From NCBI RefSeq assembly GCF_000423265.1, contig NZ_AUHQ01000021.1:1-41476 (forward strand): a stretch of 41,476 bases of DNA. The letters run 5' to 3'. The notes beneath the pieces were generated by a model, which did not search any database, had not been told where the DNA came from, and worked only from the letters and a program-made list of their open reading frames with translations. The stretch comes from Ligilactobacillus saerimneri DSM 16049 (GTDB lineage Bacteria > Bacillota > Bacilli > Lactobacillales > Lactobacillaceae). This document shows, piece by piece, positions 8,176 through 17,565 of the stretch (positions within the stretch are counted from its first letter, which is position 1; each line of letters opens with the position of its first letter). A program made the position numbers and the translations under genes.

Positions 8176-9186
8176 ATGAGTTTAGTCATTCCACGTGATT
8201 ATGATCCAAAATTATCCATTCGGGAAACCGAAGCTGCTATTCGTTATATTCGTGAAACATTCCAAGATGAGATCAGTCAAGAACTCAATCTGCAACGGAT
8301 GTCCGCACCGATGTTTGTTGAAAAGAGTACCGGGTTGAACGATAACTTGAACGGAATTGAACAACCGGTTTCGTTCACAATGGCTGGCCTCCCTGGCGAA
8401 ACTATCGAAGTCGTTCACTCTTTAGCCAAGTGGAAACGTTATGCGCTCAAGCGTTATGGTTTCGGGATGCACGAGGGCTTGTACACCAACATGAACGCCA
8501 TCCGGAAAGACGAAGAACTGGATAACTATCATTCTATTTACGTCGATCAATGGGACTGGGAAAAAGTGATCGCCAAAGAAGAACGGACCGAAGAAACACT
8601 CAAGCGGACCGTGCGCCAAATCTTCAAGGTCATCAAGCATATGGAACACGAAGTTTGGTATAAGTATCCCCAAGCAGTGCACCATTTACCAGACCAAGTG
8701 CACTTCATTACCACCCAAGAATTAGAAGACCGGTGGCCAGAACTTACCCCATTAGAACGGGAAAACCGCATTGCTAAAGAATACGGTGCTGTCTTTGTTA
8801 TGCAAATCGGTGGTAAGCTTCGCCAAAGCCAAGAACCTCACGATGGACGCGCCCCTGACTACGATGATTGGGAGCTCAACGGGGACCTGCTATTCTGGTA
8901 TGAGCCCTTACAATCACGCATTGAAATCTCTAGTATGGGGATCCGGGTAAGTGAAGAATCCATGCGTAAACAACTCAAGTTGGCCCATGCCGAAGAGCGG
9001 AAGGATCTGCCTTTCCACAAGATGCTCTTAAACGGTGAACTTCCATATACTATTGGCGGTGGGATCGGTCAATCCCGGTTGTGTATGTTGTTATTGGGGA
9101 AAGCACATATCGGTGAAGTTCAAGCTAGTTTGTGGCCTGAAGATATGCTCGCCCAATGTGCTGCTGCGGGAATCCAAATCCTCTAA
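8176..9186 (+). CDS. asnA: Aspartate-ammonia ligase (asparagine synthetase A)
   Basis: 336 residues, the standard AsnA length. It uses ATP and ammonia to turn aspartate into asparagine. The fold is that of class II aminoacyl-tRNA synthetases. The N-terminus ([31 protein letters not shown]), the central [10 protein letters not shown] and the C-terminal [16 protein letters not shown] are characteristic. GAAGGAGG precedes ATG 8176. It is controlled by the Asn T-box and followed after 78 bp by asnS, so synthesis of asparagine and its loading on tRNA respond to the same signal. Confidence 0.97.
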   Translation: MSLVIPRDYDPKLSIRETEAAIRYIRETFQDEISQELNLQRMSAPMFVEKSTGLNDNLNGIEQPVSFTMAGLPGETIEVVHSLAKWKRYALKRYGFGMHEGLYTNMNAIRKDEELDNYHSIYVDQWDWEKVIAKEERTEETLKRTVRQIFKVIKHMEHEVWYKYPQAVHHLPDQVHFITTQELEDRWPELTPLERENRIAKEYGAVFVMQIGGKLRQSQEPHDGRAPDYDDWELNGDLLFWYEPLQSRIEISSMGIRVSEESMRKQLKLAHAEERKDLPFHKMLLNGELPYTIGGGIGQSRLCMLLLGKAHIGEVQASLWPEDMLAQCAAAGIQIL

Positions 9187-9264
9187 GCACTAACACCTAT
9201 GATTGTAGTAAAATAGAAGCTATAAACTATACCTAACAACTTTAATTTTAAGGAGGAGCACAAA

Positions 9265-10563
9265 GTGCAAACTATTACAATTAGTGAATCACCTAAGCAC
9301 GTCAACGAAACAGTTAAAATTGGCGTGTGGCTAACTGATAAGCGTTCAAGTGGTAAGATCGCCTTCTTACAACTTCGTGACGGAACAGGTTTTTTCCAAG
9401 GAATCTTGCTCAAAAATCAAGTAACCCCTGAAGTTTGGGACATGGCTAAACACGAGTTACACCAGGAAACATCTTTCTGGGTAACCGGTGAAATTCATGA
9501 AGATTCTCGGTCTAAGTTTGGTTACGAAATCCAAGTTCAATCCATCGAACTTGTCGGTGAAAGTGATGATTACCCAATCGGCAATAAGGAACACGGGGTA
9601 GAGTTCTTGATGGATCACCGTCACTTGTGGTTGCGGTCCTCCAAGCCCAACGCAATGCTTAAGATCCGGAGCCAAGTCAAGTTAGCAACAATGGAATTCT
9701 TTGCTAAGCATGGTTTCACCCAGCTTGATGCTCCCATCTTGACCGGTAGTTCACCAGAAGGGACCACGGACCTCTTCCATACTAAGTACTTTGATGATGA
9801 TGCTTACCTTTCCCAATCTGGTCAGCTCTATGCAGAAGCAGGCGCTATGGCCTTAGGTAAGGTATACACTATGGGACCAACTTTCCGGGCTGAAAAGTCC
9901 AAGACACGGCGGCACCTAACGGAATTCTGGATGATTGAACCAGAAATGGCCTGGATGCACCAACCTGAAAGCTTGGAACTCCAAGAACAATACATCGCAT
10001 ACTTGGTGCAAAGCCTCATTGATAACTGTGCCCGTGAATTAGAAACCGTGGGCCGGAGCGTAGAATCATTACGTCCATTCACTGAATTGCCTTACCCACG
10101 GATCACTTACAAGAAGGCCATCGAGATGTTACAAGAAGGCGGTTTTGACTCCAAGTTTGGTGATGACTTTGGTTCGCCTGAAGAAACATACTTGGCTGAT
10201 CAATTCCAAAAGCCGGTCTTTATTTTGAACTATCCAAAGGAAATCAAGGCCTTCTACATGAAGCCTGATCCTGAAGACGATCGCCAAGTTGTCTGCGCTG
10301 ACCTCTTAGCTCCAGAAGGCTACGGTGAAATCATCGGTGGTTCAGAACGTGCTACTGACTATGATTACTTAGTCCAAAAATTTGCTGAAAACCACCTTGA
10401 TATGGCCGACTATGGTTGGTACGCTGACCTCCGTAAATACGGGACAGTTCCTCACTCTGGTTTCGGGATGGGGCTAGAACGTTTCATCGCTTGGATTACC
10501 CTTTCTGACCACATTCGTGAAGGTAGCCCATTCCCAAGAATGTTGAACAGATTACGTCCATAA
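9265..10563 (+). CDS. asnS: Asparaginyl-tRNA synthetase
   Basis: 432 residues, class IIb. An N-terminal OB-fold anticodon-binding domain covers about 1-105. The catalytic core has motif 2 [20 protein letters not shown] and motif 3 [13 protein letters not shown] near the C-terminus. It charges tRNA-Asn in the cytoplasm. The start codon is GTG, with AAGGAGGAG 9 nt upstream. No separate consensus promoter is visible in the 78-bp gap to asnA, so the gene is probably read from the T-box promoter. Confidence 0.97.
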   Translation: MQTITISESPKHVNETVKIGVWLTDKRSSGKIAFLQLRDGTGFFQGILLKNQVTPEVWDMAKHELHQETSFWVTGEIHEDSRSKFGYEIQVQSIELVGESDDYPIGNKEHGVEFLMDHRHLWLRSSKPNAMLKIRSQVKLATMEFFAKHGFTQLDAPILTGSSPEGTTDLFHTKYFDDDAYLSQSGQLYAEAGAMALGKVYTMGPTFRAEKSKTRRHLTEFWMIEPEMAWMHQPESLELQEQYIAYLVQSLIDNCARELETVGRSVESLRPFTELPYPRITYKKAIEMLQEGGFDSKFGDDFGSPEETYLADQFQKPVFILNYPKEIKAFYMKPDPEDDRQVVCADLLAPEGYGEIIGGSERATDYDYLVQKFAENHLDMADYGWYADLRKYGTVPHSGFGMGLERFIAWITLSDHIREGSPFPRMLNRLRP

Positions 10564-10615
10564 CCAATAACTAAATACTACGCATGTAATTGAGAGTGCC
10601 TAGCACTTTCGGGTT

Positions 10616-10670
10616 ACGCTCATGGGAGCGTGAAGATGAAGCCACCTGACTTCTGTCACGCTCCCTTTTT
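10616..10670 (+). terminator. Terminator after asnS, with a competing upstream hairpin
   Basis: The stem GGGAGCGTG (10624-10632) / CACGCTCCC (10657-10665) with TTTTT is a clear intrinsic terminator. The 5' arm can instead pair as ACGCTC-ATGG-GAGCGT (10616-10631), which would exclude the terminator. Confidence 0.85.
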
Positions 10671-10696
10671 GCAAATACTTAAGGAGTGTGTAAATT

Positions 10697-12022
10697 ATGA
10701 ACCACCAACCTGAACTTAACCGGACCCTGGGATTGGGATCGGCATTATCAATTGTCATCGGAACAATTATCGGTTCCGGTATCTTCTTTAAACAAGCATC
10801 CGTTTTGGCCAGTGCTGGTTCTTCCACACACGCCTTACTTGCTTGGATCATTGGGGGTGTAATCACCCTAACGTCTGGTCTAACTATTGCCGAAATTGGG
10901 GCACAAATGCCGGTTACCGGTGGCTTGTACGTTTATATCGAAAATATCTTTGGACGTCGGCTTGGTTTTTTAGCTGGCTGGATGCAGGTGATCGTTTACG
11001 GGCCAGCAATTTCAGCATCTGTGGCGGGATTTATGAGTATCCTCATCACTGAATTTTTTGGTTGGCCAGAACAATGGCGAATCCCCGTGGCAGTTGTTAT
11101 GATTGTTGCCATCAGTGTCCTTAATATGTTTGAAAACCGCGTGGGAGCTTTCTTCTCTATCCTCACTACGCTTTGTAAGCTAGTTCCTATTACCGCCATT
11201 ATCGTTTGGGGAATTCTCCACGGGCATGTTACTGCCCTAGGTCAGACTGTAACGACTGTTCATCAAGCTAGCGGTAACATGGGGGTCGCTGTTTTGGCCA
11301 CCCTGTTTGCTTATGATGGTTGGATTTTGATCGCAAACCTCGGGGGTGAAATGAAAAATCCCCAAAAACTTCTTCCGCAGGCTATCATTATTGGGGTCAG
11401 CGCTGTTTTATTGATTTATACCTTGATTTCATTCAGTGTCTTTCGCTTTCTTCCAGCCAACAAGATTCTTGCTTTAGGAGAAAAGGCAACTGCCTACTTA
11501 GCACAAACTGCCTTTGGTCAACTAGGAGGGAAACTGCTTGCGATTGGAATCATCATTTCGATGATGGGAACACTTAATGGCAAACTATTAACCTTCCCTC
11601 GTATCGTATACGCTATGGCTAAACGTGGTGACTTACCGTTTTCTCGTTACCTAGCTTATTTACACCCACGAGCAAAAACCCCGGTTTATGCCACAGGAGC
11701 AGTGATGGTGATCGCTATCTTAATGACCTTCTTTTTTAATCCCGATCACTTATCTGACCTCTGTGTCTTCACTGTGTATTGCTTCTATACCTTGGCTTTC
11801 TTTGGACTTTTTGTTTTACGGCACCGGAGAACCGAACCCCGTCCTTTCTCGGTTCCACTTTATCCCTTGGTGCCACTGGTGGCCTTAGGTGGTGGGTTAT
11901 TTATCCTCGGCAGTGAGGTTGTCAATGATCCGTGGGGAGTTATCCTCTTTATTGGGGTTGTTGTCCTCGGGTTACCGATTTTATGGTTAATCAAAACATT
12001 AGATCGTAAGCGCCAATTCTAA
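10697..12022 (+). CDS. APC-superfamily amino-acid permease (LAT/SteT-like)
   Basis: 441 residues with about 12 membrane helices. The first helix carries the APC signature IVIGTIIGSGIFF and the segment after helix 2 reads PVTGGLYVYIENIFG. Length and motifs fit the LAT branch, such as the serine/threonine exchanger SteT of B. subtilis; the exact amino acid is not readable. The RBS AAGGAGTG precedes ATG 10697. It follows asnS across a terminator that may be conditional, so partial co-expression with asparagine metabolism is possible. A bidirectional terminator follows. Confidence 0.88.
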   Translation: MNHQPELNRTLGLGSALSIVIGTIIGSGIFFKQASVLASAGSSTHALLAWIIGGVITLTSGLTIAEIGAQMPVTGGLYVYIENIFGRRLGFLAGWMQVIVYGPAISASVAGFMSILITEFFGWPEQWRIPVAVVMIVAISVLNMFENRVGAFFSILTTLCKLVPITAIIVWGILHGHVTALGQTVTTVHQASGNMGVAVLATLFAYDGWILIANLGGEMKNPQKLLPQAIIIGVSAVLLIYTLISFSVFRFLPANKILALGEKATAYLAQTAFGQLGGKLLAIGIIISMMGTLNGKLLTFPRIVYAMAKRGDLPFSRYLAYLHPRAKTPVYATGAVMVIAILMTFFFNPDHLSDLCVFTVYCFYTLAFFGLFVLRHRRTEPRPFSVPLYPLVPLVALGGGLFILGSEVVNDPWGVILFIGVVVLGLPILWLIKTLDRKRQF

Positions 12023-12040
12023 AACTAGTTACTAAACTAC

Positions 12041-12090
12041 AAATAGCGGGCATGAATGTTACTTCCTTGCATTCATACCCGCTATTTTTT
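12041..12090. terminator. Bidirectional terminator
   Basis: AAATAGCGGG / CCCGCTATTT forms the base, continued by CATGAATG / CATTCAT, with a T-run on the plus side. It lies between convergent genes. Confidence 0.85.
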
Positions 12091-12106
12091 GCGATTAATT
12101 ATTAAT

Positions 12107-12265
12107 TTAGCGCAGCAAAACATAAATTGTTGCGACCAAAAAGCATGCACATAGCAAACCTGACATGAAACTCAGGGGTTTGTTATTATCCCGATAAGTT
12201 GCATAACTAATGTAACCCGTTGCGATAAATAAAACACCTAAAACTAATGGCGAATCGACACTCAT
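12107..12265 (-). CDS. Small two-helix membrane protein of unknown function
   Basis: 52 residues from ATG 12265, which has GAGGAGGG 6 nt upstream; the ATG at 12292 has no such site. Two hydrophobic helices (PLVLGVLFIATGYISYAT and FMSGLLCACFLVATIYVLL) are separated by a short charged loop YRDNNKP. I do not recognise a family. It sits alone between terminators. Confidence 0.65.
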   Translation of the reverse strand: MSVDSPLVLGVLFIATGYISYATYRDNNKPLSFMSGLLCACFLVATIYVLLR

Positions 12266-12556
12266 AACCGTCCCTCCTCGTTTGATACCCATATATTAAC
12301 ATTTTTCATTTTACTTGAATACTCCCCTTATTTTGCGCTTAGTTATTTGTTTATAACATAAAATTTATGTTACGAACTAATCACTTTTTAATCCCCTTAT
12401 CACTTTATGAGGTGATAAAGCCTATAATACAGCACATTAAAGACTCCATCATTAAAATGTATGCGTTTTCTATCTAAAAGTATATACAAAAAAACTTATA
12501 TTTGTTAACCTATATATGTAAGCGGATTCAGAATTTGTTTGAAGGGGGACTTTATT

Positions 12557-12751
12557 ATGGATGTAATTTCACTCATGAAGATGTGTTTATTGGCAATGAT
12601 TGGTGTGATGGCATTCTTCCCCCTTGCCCTGTGGCTTTCTTTTGATGCGATCAACGAAGTCTTTCAAAAAGATATGCGTCGTTTGAAAGCTCAGGAAGAA
12701 CGAAATAAACCGATTATCAAAAAAGTCACAGTGAAAAACCTGACTTTATAA
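12557..12751 (+). CDS. Small single-pass membrane protein of unknown function
   Basis: 64 residues from ATG 12557 (GAAGGGGG upstream). One hydrophobic helix (about 8-30) is followed by a highly charged tail with KDMRRLKAQEERNK. By the positive-inside rule the tail faces the cytoplasm. No family recognised. The 264 bp upstream are very AT-rich and contain an inverted repeat TTATCAC-N8-GTGATAA near 12408-12429 and a TATAAT near 12433. Confidence 0.6.
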   Translation: MDVISLMKMCLLAMIGVMAFFPLALWLSFDAINEVFQKDMRRLKAQEERNKPIIKKVTVKNLTL

Positions 12752-12792
12752 GATTCACACTCTAATTATCTCCATCTCTAATAATTGTACGC

Positions 12793-12823
12793 AAAAAAGC
12801 TTCGGAAAATTCCGAAGCTTTTT
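12793..12823. terminator. Bidirectional terminator between convergent genes
   Basis: AAAAAGCTTCGGAA-AA-TTCCGAAGCTTTTT, a 14-bp perfect stem usable on both strands: for the small plus-strand gene and for the ABC exporter operon. Confidence 0.93.
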
Positions 12824-12827
12824 GATT

Positions 12828-14672
12828 TTAGAGATTACCTGCTTGATTGAATTGGCTATTATATAAATCAGCATAGAAGCCCCCTTGGGCCAACAAGCTG
12901 GCATGCGTTCCGGTTTCTACAATTGTGCCGTGATTCATGACAATGATTTGATCGGCATCCTGAATCGTTGATAAACGGTGGGCCACCACGAAACTTGTTC
13001 GTCCCTTGAGTAGCTTGTCCATTGCATGCTGAATTAAAAGCTCGGTTCGCGTATCCACGGAACTAGTGGCTTCGTCCAAGATTAAGATCTCTGGATCAGC
13101 CAAGAAAGCTCGGGCAATCGTCAGTAACTGCCGTTGCCCTTGCGAGATATTCCCCGCATCTTCCCCTAAAACAGTATCATATCCATCTGGAAGCTGGCGT
13201 ACAAAGGTATCTACGTGGGCTGCCTTAGCAGCTGCAATGACTTCTTCCTCAGTAGCATCTTCACGTCCGTATTTGATGTTGTCATATATCGATCCCGAAA
13301 ACAGCCAGGTATTTTGAAGAACCATCGCCATATGTTGCCGCAAATCAGCCCGTGCCATATTGCGCGTATCTTGTCCATCCAGTAAAATTGCCCCTTGATC
13401 AATATCATAGAATCTTTCCAACAAATTAATCAGGGTTGTTTTCCCCGCTCCAGTTGGTCCCACAATAGCAACTTGCTTGCCTGCTGGAACTTCCATATTG
13501 AAGCCTTGTAAGAGGGGTTTATCCGGACTATAACCAAAATGTACATCCCGGAAAGCAACCTTCGGAGCACCTACTTGAACTGGCGTTGCAACTGGGTGAT
13601 CTGTTATTTCGTCCTCGTCCAAAACCGCAAAGATCCGCTCTGCAGAAACTGCGGTTGCTTGGATAGTGTTTGCCAAGTTAGCAATTTGGGTGATTGGTTG
13701 CGTAAACTGGTTAACATATTGCAAAAATGCTTGGACATTTCCCAAAGTTAATGTGGCATTAGCAACCCCTAGGCCCCCAACTATCGCTACCATAACATAA
13801 CCGATATTTTTGACCATATTCATCAGGGGCATAATCAAGCCAGAAATAAACTGGGCTTTCCATGAAGCAGCATAATAACGTTGATTTTCTGCTTGGAACT
13901 GGGTAATCTCATCGTCTTCCTTGTTAAATGTCTTGACCACAGCGTGCCCCGCATATGTTTCTTCGACCTGATCATTCAACAGTCCCAAACTCTCTTGTTG
14001 GATAGCAAAGAAGCGTTGCGACTTTGGCGCTACAATTCCCACAACAACCATACTTAATGGAATCGTAACACAGGCGATCAGCGTTAACTTCCAGCTAATC
14101 GTCAGCATCATCACAAAAACACCGACAAAAGTAATCGAACTGGTTACCAACTGTGCCAGACTTTGTTGGAGTGTCCCGGCAATGTTATCCATATCATTAA
14201 CCGCCCGGGACATGATGTCCCCATTAGAATGGGTATCATAATAAGCGATTGGCAACCGTTCCATCTTCGCCTTAAGATCCTTGCGCAAACGATAAACTAA
14301 CCGCTGCGAAATATTAGCCATAATGAATTGCTGTCCGAAAGTCAAGACAGCCGCTGAAATATAAACAAGCGCTACAACAATCATGATATGCGTAATTTTG
14401 CCATAAGCGATTGGTAAGTGGGTCAACTGCTGCCCGGCCTTAATTTGGGCATAGCCTTGCTTAACCCCAGCAAAAATCACCGTAGTTGCTTCCCCCAGGA
14501 TCTTGGGGGCAATAATTTGAAAAACAGTAGCCCCAATTGCCAAAATCATTGCCAATGCGAAAAGCCATTTCCATGGTCCCATGTAGCGGGCTAACCGCCA
14601 AATAGTTTTCCAGAAATGTTGGGCCTTTTCTTGGGATTGTGGTCCCCGGCCCCGCCGTCCATGTGGTCCCAT
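12828..14672 (-). CDS. ABC exporter half-transporter, second subunit of a heterodimer (LmrD/BmrD-like)
   Basis: 614 residues: six-helix transmembrane domain (about 30-330), then the nucleotide-binding domain with Walker A GPTGAGKTT, Walker B ILILDEAT with a normal catalytic Glu, and a degenerate signature ISQGQ in place of LSGGQ. It overlaps the upstream subunit by one base at the ATG/stop junction, so translation is coupled. Heterodimeric exporters of this type have one consensus and one degenerate ATP site; the defects here are complementary to those of the partner. The likely job is multidrug or lipid efflux. Confidence 0.9.
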   Translation of the reverse strand: MGPHGRRGRGPQSQEKAQHFWKTIWRLARYMGPWKWLFALAMILAIGATVFQIIAPKILGEATTVIFAGVKQGYAQIKAGQQLTHLPIAYGKITHIMIVVALVYISAAVLTFGQQFIMANISQRLVYRLRKDLKAKMERLPIAYYDTHSNGDIMSRAVNDMDNIAGTLQQSLAQLVTSSITFVGVFVMMLTISWKLTLIACVTIPLSMVVVGIVAPKSQRFFAIQQESLGLLNDQVEETYAGHAVVKTFNKEDDEITQFQAENQRYYAASWKAQFISGLIMPLMNMVKNIGYVMVAIVGGLGVANATLTLGNVQAFLQYVNQFTQPITQIANLANTIQATAVSAERIFAVLDEDEITDHPVATPVQVGAPKVAFRDVHFGYSPDKPLLQGFNMEVPAGKQVAIVGPTGAGKTTLINLLERFYDIDQGAILLDGQDTRNMARADLRQHMAMVLQNTWLFSGSIYDNIKYGREDATEEEVIAAAKAAHVDTFVRQLPDGYDTVLGEDAGNISQGQRQLLTIARAFLADPEILILDEATSSVDTRTELLIQHAMDKLLKGRTSFVVAHRLSTIQDADQIIVMNHGTIVETGTHASLLAQGGFYADLYNSQFNQAGNL

Positions 14673-16405
14673 TATGCTTGCCCTCCTTCTCTGATTTGCG
14701 AGTGTACAATCTCTTGGTAAGTCGGATTATTGGCCATCAGTTCAGCATGTGTGCCCTGACCGGCAACTTTACCATTATCTAAAACGATAATCTGATCAGC
14801 TTGGGTTACTGTTGCTACCCGTTGGGCTACAATCACAACCACGCTTTTTTGAATTGCAGGGTCATGCTTCAATGCTGCCCGTAAGTTGGCATCCGTTTTG
14901 AAATCCAGAGCTGAAAATGAATCGTCAAAAACATAAATCGAGGCTGGCTTGATGACTGCGCGGGCAATCGTCAACCGTTGCTTCTGACCACCAGAGAAAT
15001 TTTCCCCATTCTGTTCAACTACTGCATCCAAACCATCAGGCAAAGCAGCCACAAAGTCTTTGGCTTGAGCAACCTCCAGTGCATGCCACATTTCTTCATC
15101 AGTGGCGTCTGGTTTCCCAAACTGCAGGTTAGACCGAATGGTCCCTTTGAACAGAATAGCTTTTTGTTGAGTAAAGGCTACCCGCTTATGCAGGTCATGT
15201 TTAGCCATATTGCGCACATCTAGTCCATCAACCAGGACCCGCCCTTGTTCCACATCATATAAGCGGGGGATAAGGTTAATTAAGGTCGTCTTCCCTGACC
15301 CTGTCCCCCCAATAATCGCAAGGGTCTGTCCAGCATCCATTTTGATATTAAGTCCCGTCAAGGCTAATTCTTCTGCCCCGTGGTAACGGAAAGAAACTTG
15401 CTCAAATTCTAAACTAGCCGGGGTAGTGGCTGCCACTGTTTGCACATCATCGGGTGCGGGCAATGAATCTGGTGTGGCTAGGACCTCATTGATTCGGCTT
15501 GCAGCCGCCTGGGCCCGCGGGATAAAGACAAAGACCATTGAAAGCATCATGAAACTGAATAACACCATCGAAGCATAAGTCATAAAGGAAACCAACTTTC
15601 CTACTTCCATTTCCATCGCCCCGATCAAACGACTTCCCAACAATACAATTCCAATATTGGTGAAGCTTAGAACAGTGATCATGATCGGATACATCATTGA
15701 AGTTAGGCTAAAGACTTTGATCCCCGTTTGGGTGTAATCCTGGTTAACCTGGTCAAAACGCTCTTGCTCGAAACTATCCCGCCGAAAAGCCCGAATTACC
15801 CGAACTCCGGTTAAGCCTTCACGAAAAACCAAATTAATGTTGTCGATTTTCTTTTGTAAACTCTTAAACAGGGGCACCGCATTACGCATCACTAACCAAA
15901 CGGCTAATAAAAGCAACGGGACAGAGATTAAAAAGATCATCGCTAAGCGACGCTCGGTAACATAAGCCATGAAGCCGGCCCCCAATAACATCAAAGGCGA
16001 CATCAGCATCATCCGGAGCATCATAATTACTACATTTTGGATCTGCATCACATCGTTGGTTGTCCGGGTGATCAAAGATGATGACCCAAAGCTTCCCATC
16101 TCTTGGTCACCGAAGTTAACCACCTTGGCAAAAAGCTCTTCCCGTAACCGTGCTCCTAGTTTCTGTGCCTGTGTTGACGCCAAGTACACATTGCCGATTG
16201 CTGCCAAAATACTTAGGCCCGCAAACAGTAACATCTTCCCCCCAGCTTGCCAAATATATGCTAGGTCTCCTCTAGCAACGCCCTTGTCAATTAATTGGGA
16301 AGTGATGGCCGGGAGGTTCAAATCACTTAAAACTTGGAGCAACATAAACATAGCTGCCCCTGCCACTGCTGGCCAAGACATCCGTGTTTTCATTATCTTC
16401 CACAT
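14672..16405 (-). CDS. ABC exporter half-transporter, first subunit of a heterodimer (LmrC/BmrC-like)
   Basis: 577 residues: six-helix transmembrane domain followed by a nucleotide-binding domain with Walker A GGTGSGKTT, intact signature FSGGQ, and Walker B IYVFDDS, where Asp replaces the catalytic Glu. It thus supplies the poor catalytic base of the degenerate site while giving the good signature to its partner's site, exactly the asymmetry of LmrCD-type pumps. It overlaps the MarR gene by 13 bp and its partner by one base. Expression should follow the MarR operator at 16902-16960. Confidence 0.9.
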   Translation of the reverse strand: MWKIMKTRMSWPAVAGAAMFMLLQVLSDLNLPAITSQLIDKGVARGDLAYIWQAGGKMLLFAGLSILAAIGNVYLASTQAQKLGARLREELFAKVVNFGDQEMGSFGSSSLITRTTNDVMQIQNVVIMMLRMMLMSPLMLLGAGFMAYVTERRLAMIFLISVPLLLLAVWLVMRNAVPLFKSLQKKIDNINLVFREGLTGVRVIRAFRRDSFEQERFDQVNQDYTQTGIKVFSLTSMMYPIMITVLSFTNIGIVLLGSRLIGAMEMEVGKLVSFMTYASMVLFSFMMLSMVFVFIPRAQAAASRINEVLATPDSLPAPDDVQTVAATTPASLEFEQVSFRYHGAEELALTGLNIKMDAGQTLAIIGGTGSGKTTLINLIPRLYDVEQGRVLVDGLDVRNMAKHDLHKRVAFTQQKAILFKGTIRSNLQFGKPDATDEEMWHALEVAQAKDFVAALPDGLDAVVEQNGENFSGGQKQRLTIARAVIKPASIYVFDDSFSALDFKTDANLRAALKHDPAIQKSVVVIVAQRVATVTQADQIIVLDNGKVAGQGTHAELMANNPTYQEIVHSQIREGGQA

Positions 16406-16878
16406 CGCTTCTCTTCACCTTCCTTATGGTATTCATCCAATTTTTTACTAATATTCGCTGTTATTTTTTTAGTTAACCGGATAAATTCTGCTTGTTCCGC
16501 AGGGGTTAGCCCCGCTGTAATCACACCCTCACTAGTGATCCACACCTGCGCTAGTTCTTTCGCTAGGTCATGTCCCGCCGGTGTAAGTTCCACCATAGTT
16601 ACGCGGCGGTCTGTAGCTAATTTATACCGCTGAACGTAACCTTTACGTTCTAAACGCATAATTGTTTTAACCACCGTTGTGTGCTGAATCTGTAATCTTT
16701 GGCGTAATTCCGTCTGTGAACATGGACCCACCCGGTCCAATATACCCAAAATAATATCTTGACCATGGTAAAGATCATGTTGCCATAGTTGGTGACGAAC
16801 TAACTGTCCATACATCCGCCGTAATTTGAACAGGGCCAACCCTAAGGGGGCCTGATGAGCGAGCTTCTTATCTATCAT
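16393..16878 (-). CDS. MarR-family transcriptional regulator, local repressor of the ABC exporter
   Basis: 161 residues. A winged helix covers about 45-115: QTELRQRLQIQHTTVVKTIMRLERKGYVQRYKLATDRRVTMVELT. The DRR wing motif is typical of MarR. Terminal helices supply dimerisation. It is the first gene of an operon with both exporter subunits (13-bp overlap with the next gene). Two copies of GTWGCCGGCWAC flank its promoter. By analogy with other MarR-efflux operons, a transported compound probably releases the protein from DNA. Confidence 0.9.
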   Translation of the reverse strand: MIDKKLAHQAPLGLALFKLRRMYGQLVRHQLWQHDLYHGQDIILGILDRVGPCSQTELRQRLQIQHTTVVKTIMRLERKGYVQRYKLATDRRVTMVELTPAGHDLAKELAQVWITSEGVITAGLTPAEQAEFIRLTKKITANISKKLDEYHKEGEEKRCGR

Positions 16879-16895
16879 TTTTGTATCCTTTCGTA

Positions 16896-16966
16896 AAATA
16901 TGTTGCCGGCTACTTAAATTAGATAAAAAGATTTTATCACAGCATTATGTAGCCGGCAACATATTT
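16896..16966 (-). promoter_or_regulatory. MarR operator-promoter: two-site inverted repeat
   Basis: An 18-bp perfect inverted repeat: AAATATGTTGCCGGCTAC (16896-16913) and its complement at 16949-16966. Each arm holds the near-palindrome GTWGCCGGCWAC. On the minus strand the promoter is -35 TTGCCG (16954-16959, inside one site), 17-bp spacer and -10 TAAAAT (16931-16936). The second site lies just past the transcription start. Occupation of either site should shut the promoter. Confidence 0.8.
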
Positions 16967-16970
16967 ATTT

Positions 16971-17009
16971 ACAAAAAAAAAGACTGGAAAAACAAAGTTT
17001 TTCCAGCCT
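16971..17009 (-). terminator. Terminator of the vitamin B6 operon
   Basis: On the minus strand GGCTGGAAAAA-CTTTG-TTTTTCCAGTC is followed by TTTTTTTTT. A second hairpin (TGTGAAGGTC / GATCTTCACA) precedes it at about 17020-17049. Confidence 0.9.
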
Positions 17010-17062
17010 CCACGCCTGTGAAGATCGCTTTTCCCGTGACCTTCACAAGCAATAATAGCTAA

Positions 17063-17554
17063 TTAATGAATTACTTTCCGTAGTTGTGAATATAATACAA
17101 TCCCCACCAGCGAACCTACAATTGCTTGGAGGATATTCATTGGGAACCCAATAATCGCTGTTGAAAACTTGAAAAGAAATGTTTCGCAAGCAAGATACCC
17201 GCAAGAGACAATGATTGTCGCTAAAACAACTGCTAGTACTAACCGTCCTGGTGTCTTTTCTTTTTCAATTACCTTACCAAAAACCCATCCTTCAAAACCG
17301 TGAATGACCAAAGAAAACAACATGTACTGAGGCGCCCCTGCTAATAGATCTAAGAGGAAACCACTTAATGCTCCCACTAGTCCACCATAGTTAGCACCAT
17401 AAAGAAGGGCAATCAACACAATTCCGGCGTCACAAAGATTCAAAAAGCCCTTAGTCATTGGCACTGGAATCAAAAAGACCCGCGCGATAACAATGTTAAG
17501 GGCGGTCATAACACCAACTACCGTAATTTTCTTTACATTTGCAGTTGTATCCAT
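17063..17554 (-). CDS. ECF transporter S component, probable pyridoxine/B6 (PdxU2-like)
   Basis: 163 residues, six hydrophobic helices, typical S-component size. The N-terminal segment VKKITVVGVMTALNIVIARVF is the ECF S-component pattern that contacts the EcfT coupling protein. The energising EcfA/EcfA'/EcfT module is not in the window and would be shared. It lies 11 bp after the pyridoxal-kinase gene in one operon. S components so placed (PdxU/PdxU2) are predicted to import vitamin B6, and the specificity here rests on that context. Confidence 0.82.
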   Translation of the reverse strand: MDTTANVKKITVVGVMTALNIVIARVFLIPVPMTKGFLNLCDAGIVLIALLYGANYGGLVGALSGFLLDLLAGAPQYMLFSLVIHGFEGWVFGKVIEKEKTPGRLVLAVVLATIIVSCGYLACETFLFKFSTAIIGFPMNILQAIVGSLVGIVLYSQLRKVIH

Positions 17555-17565
17555 AGTATCTCCCC

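Noticed and set aside
12408-12429. Third copy of the clpL-type operator (TTATCAC...GTGATAA)
   Set aside because: The half-sites are 8 bp apart instead of 4 and the sequence may simply be a small hairpin.
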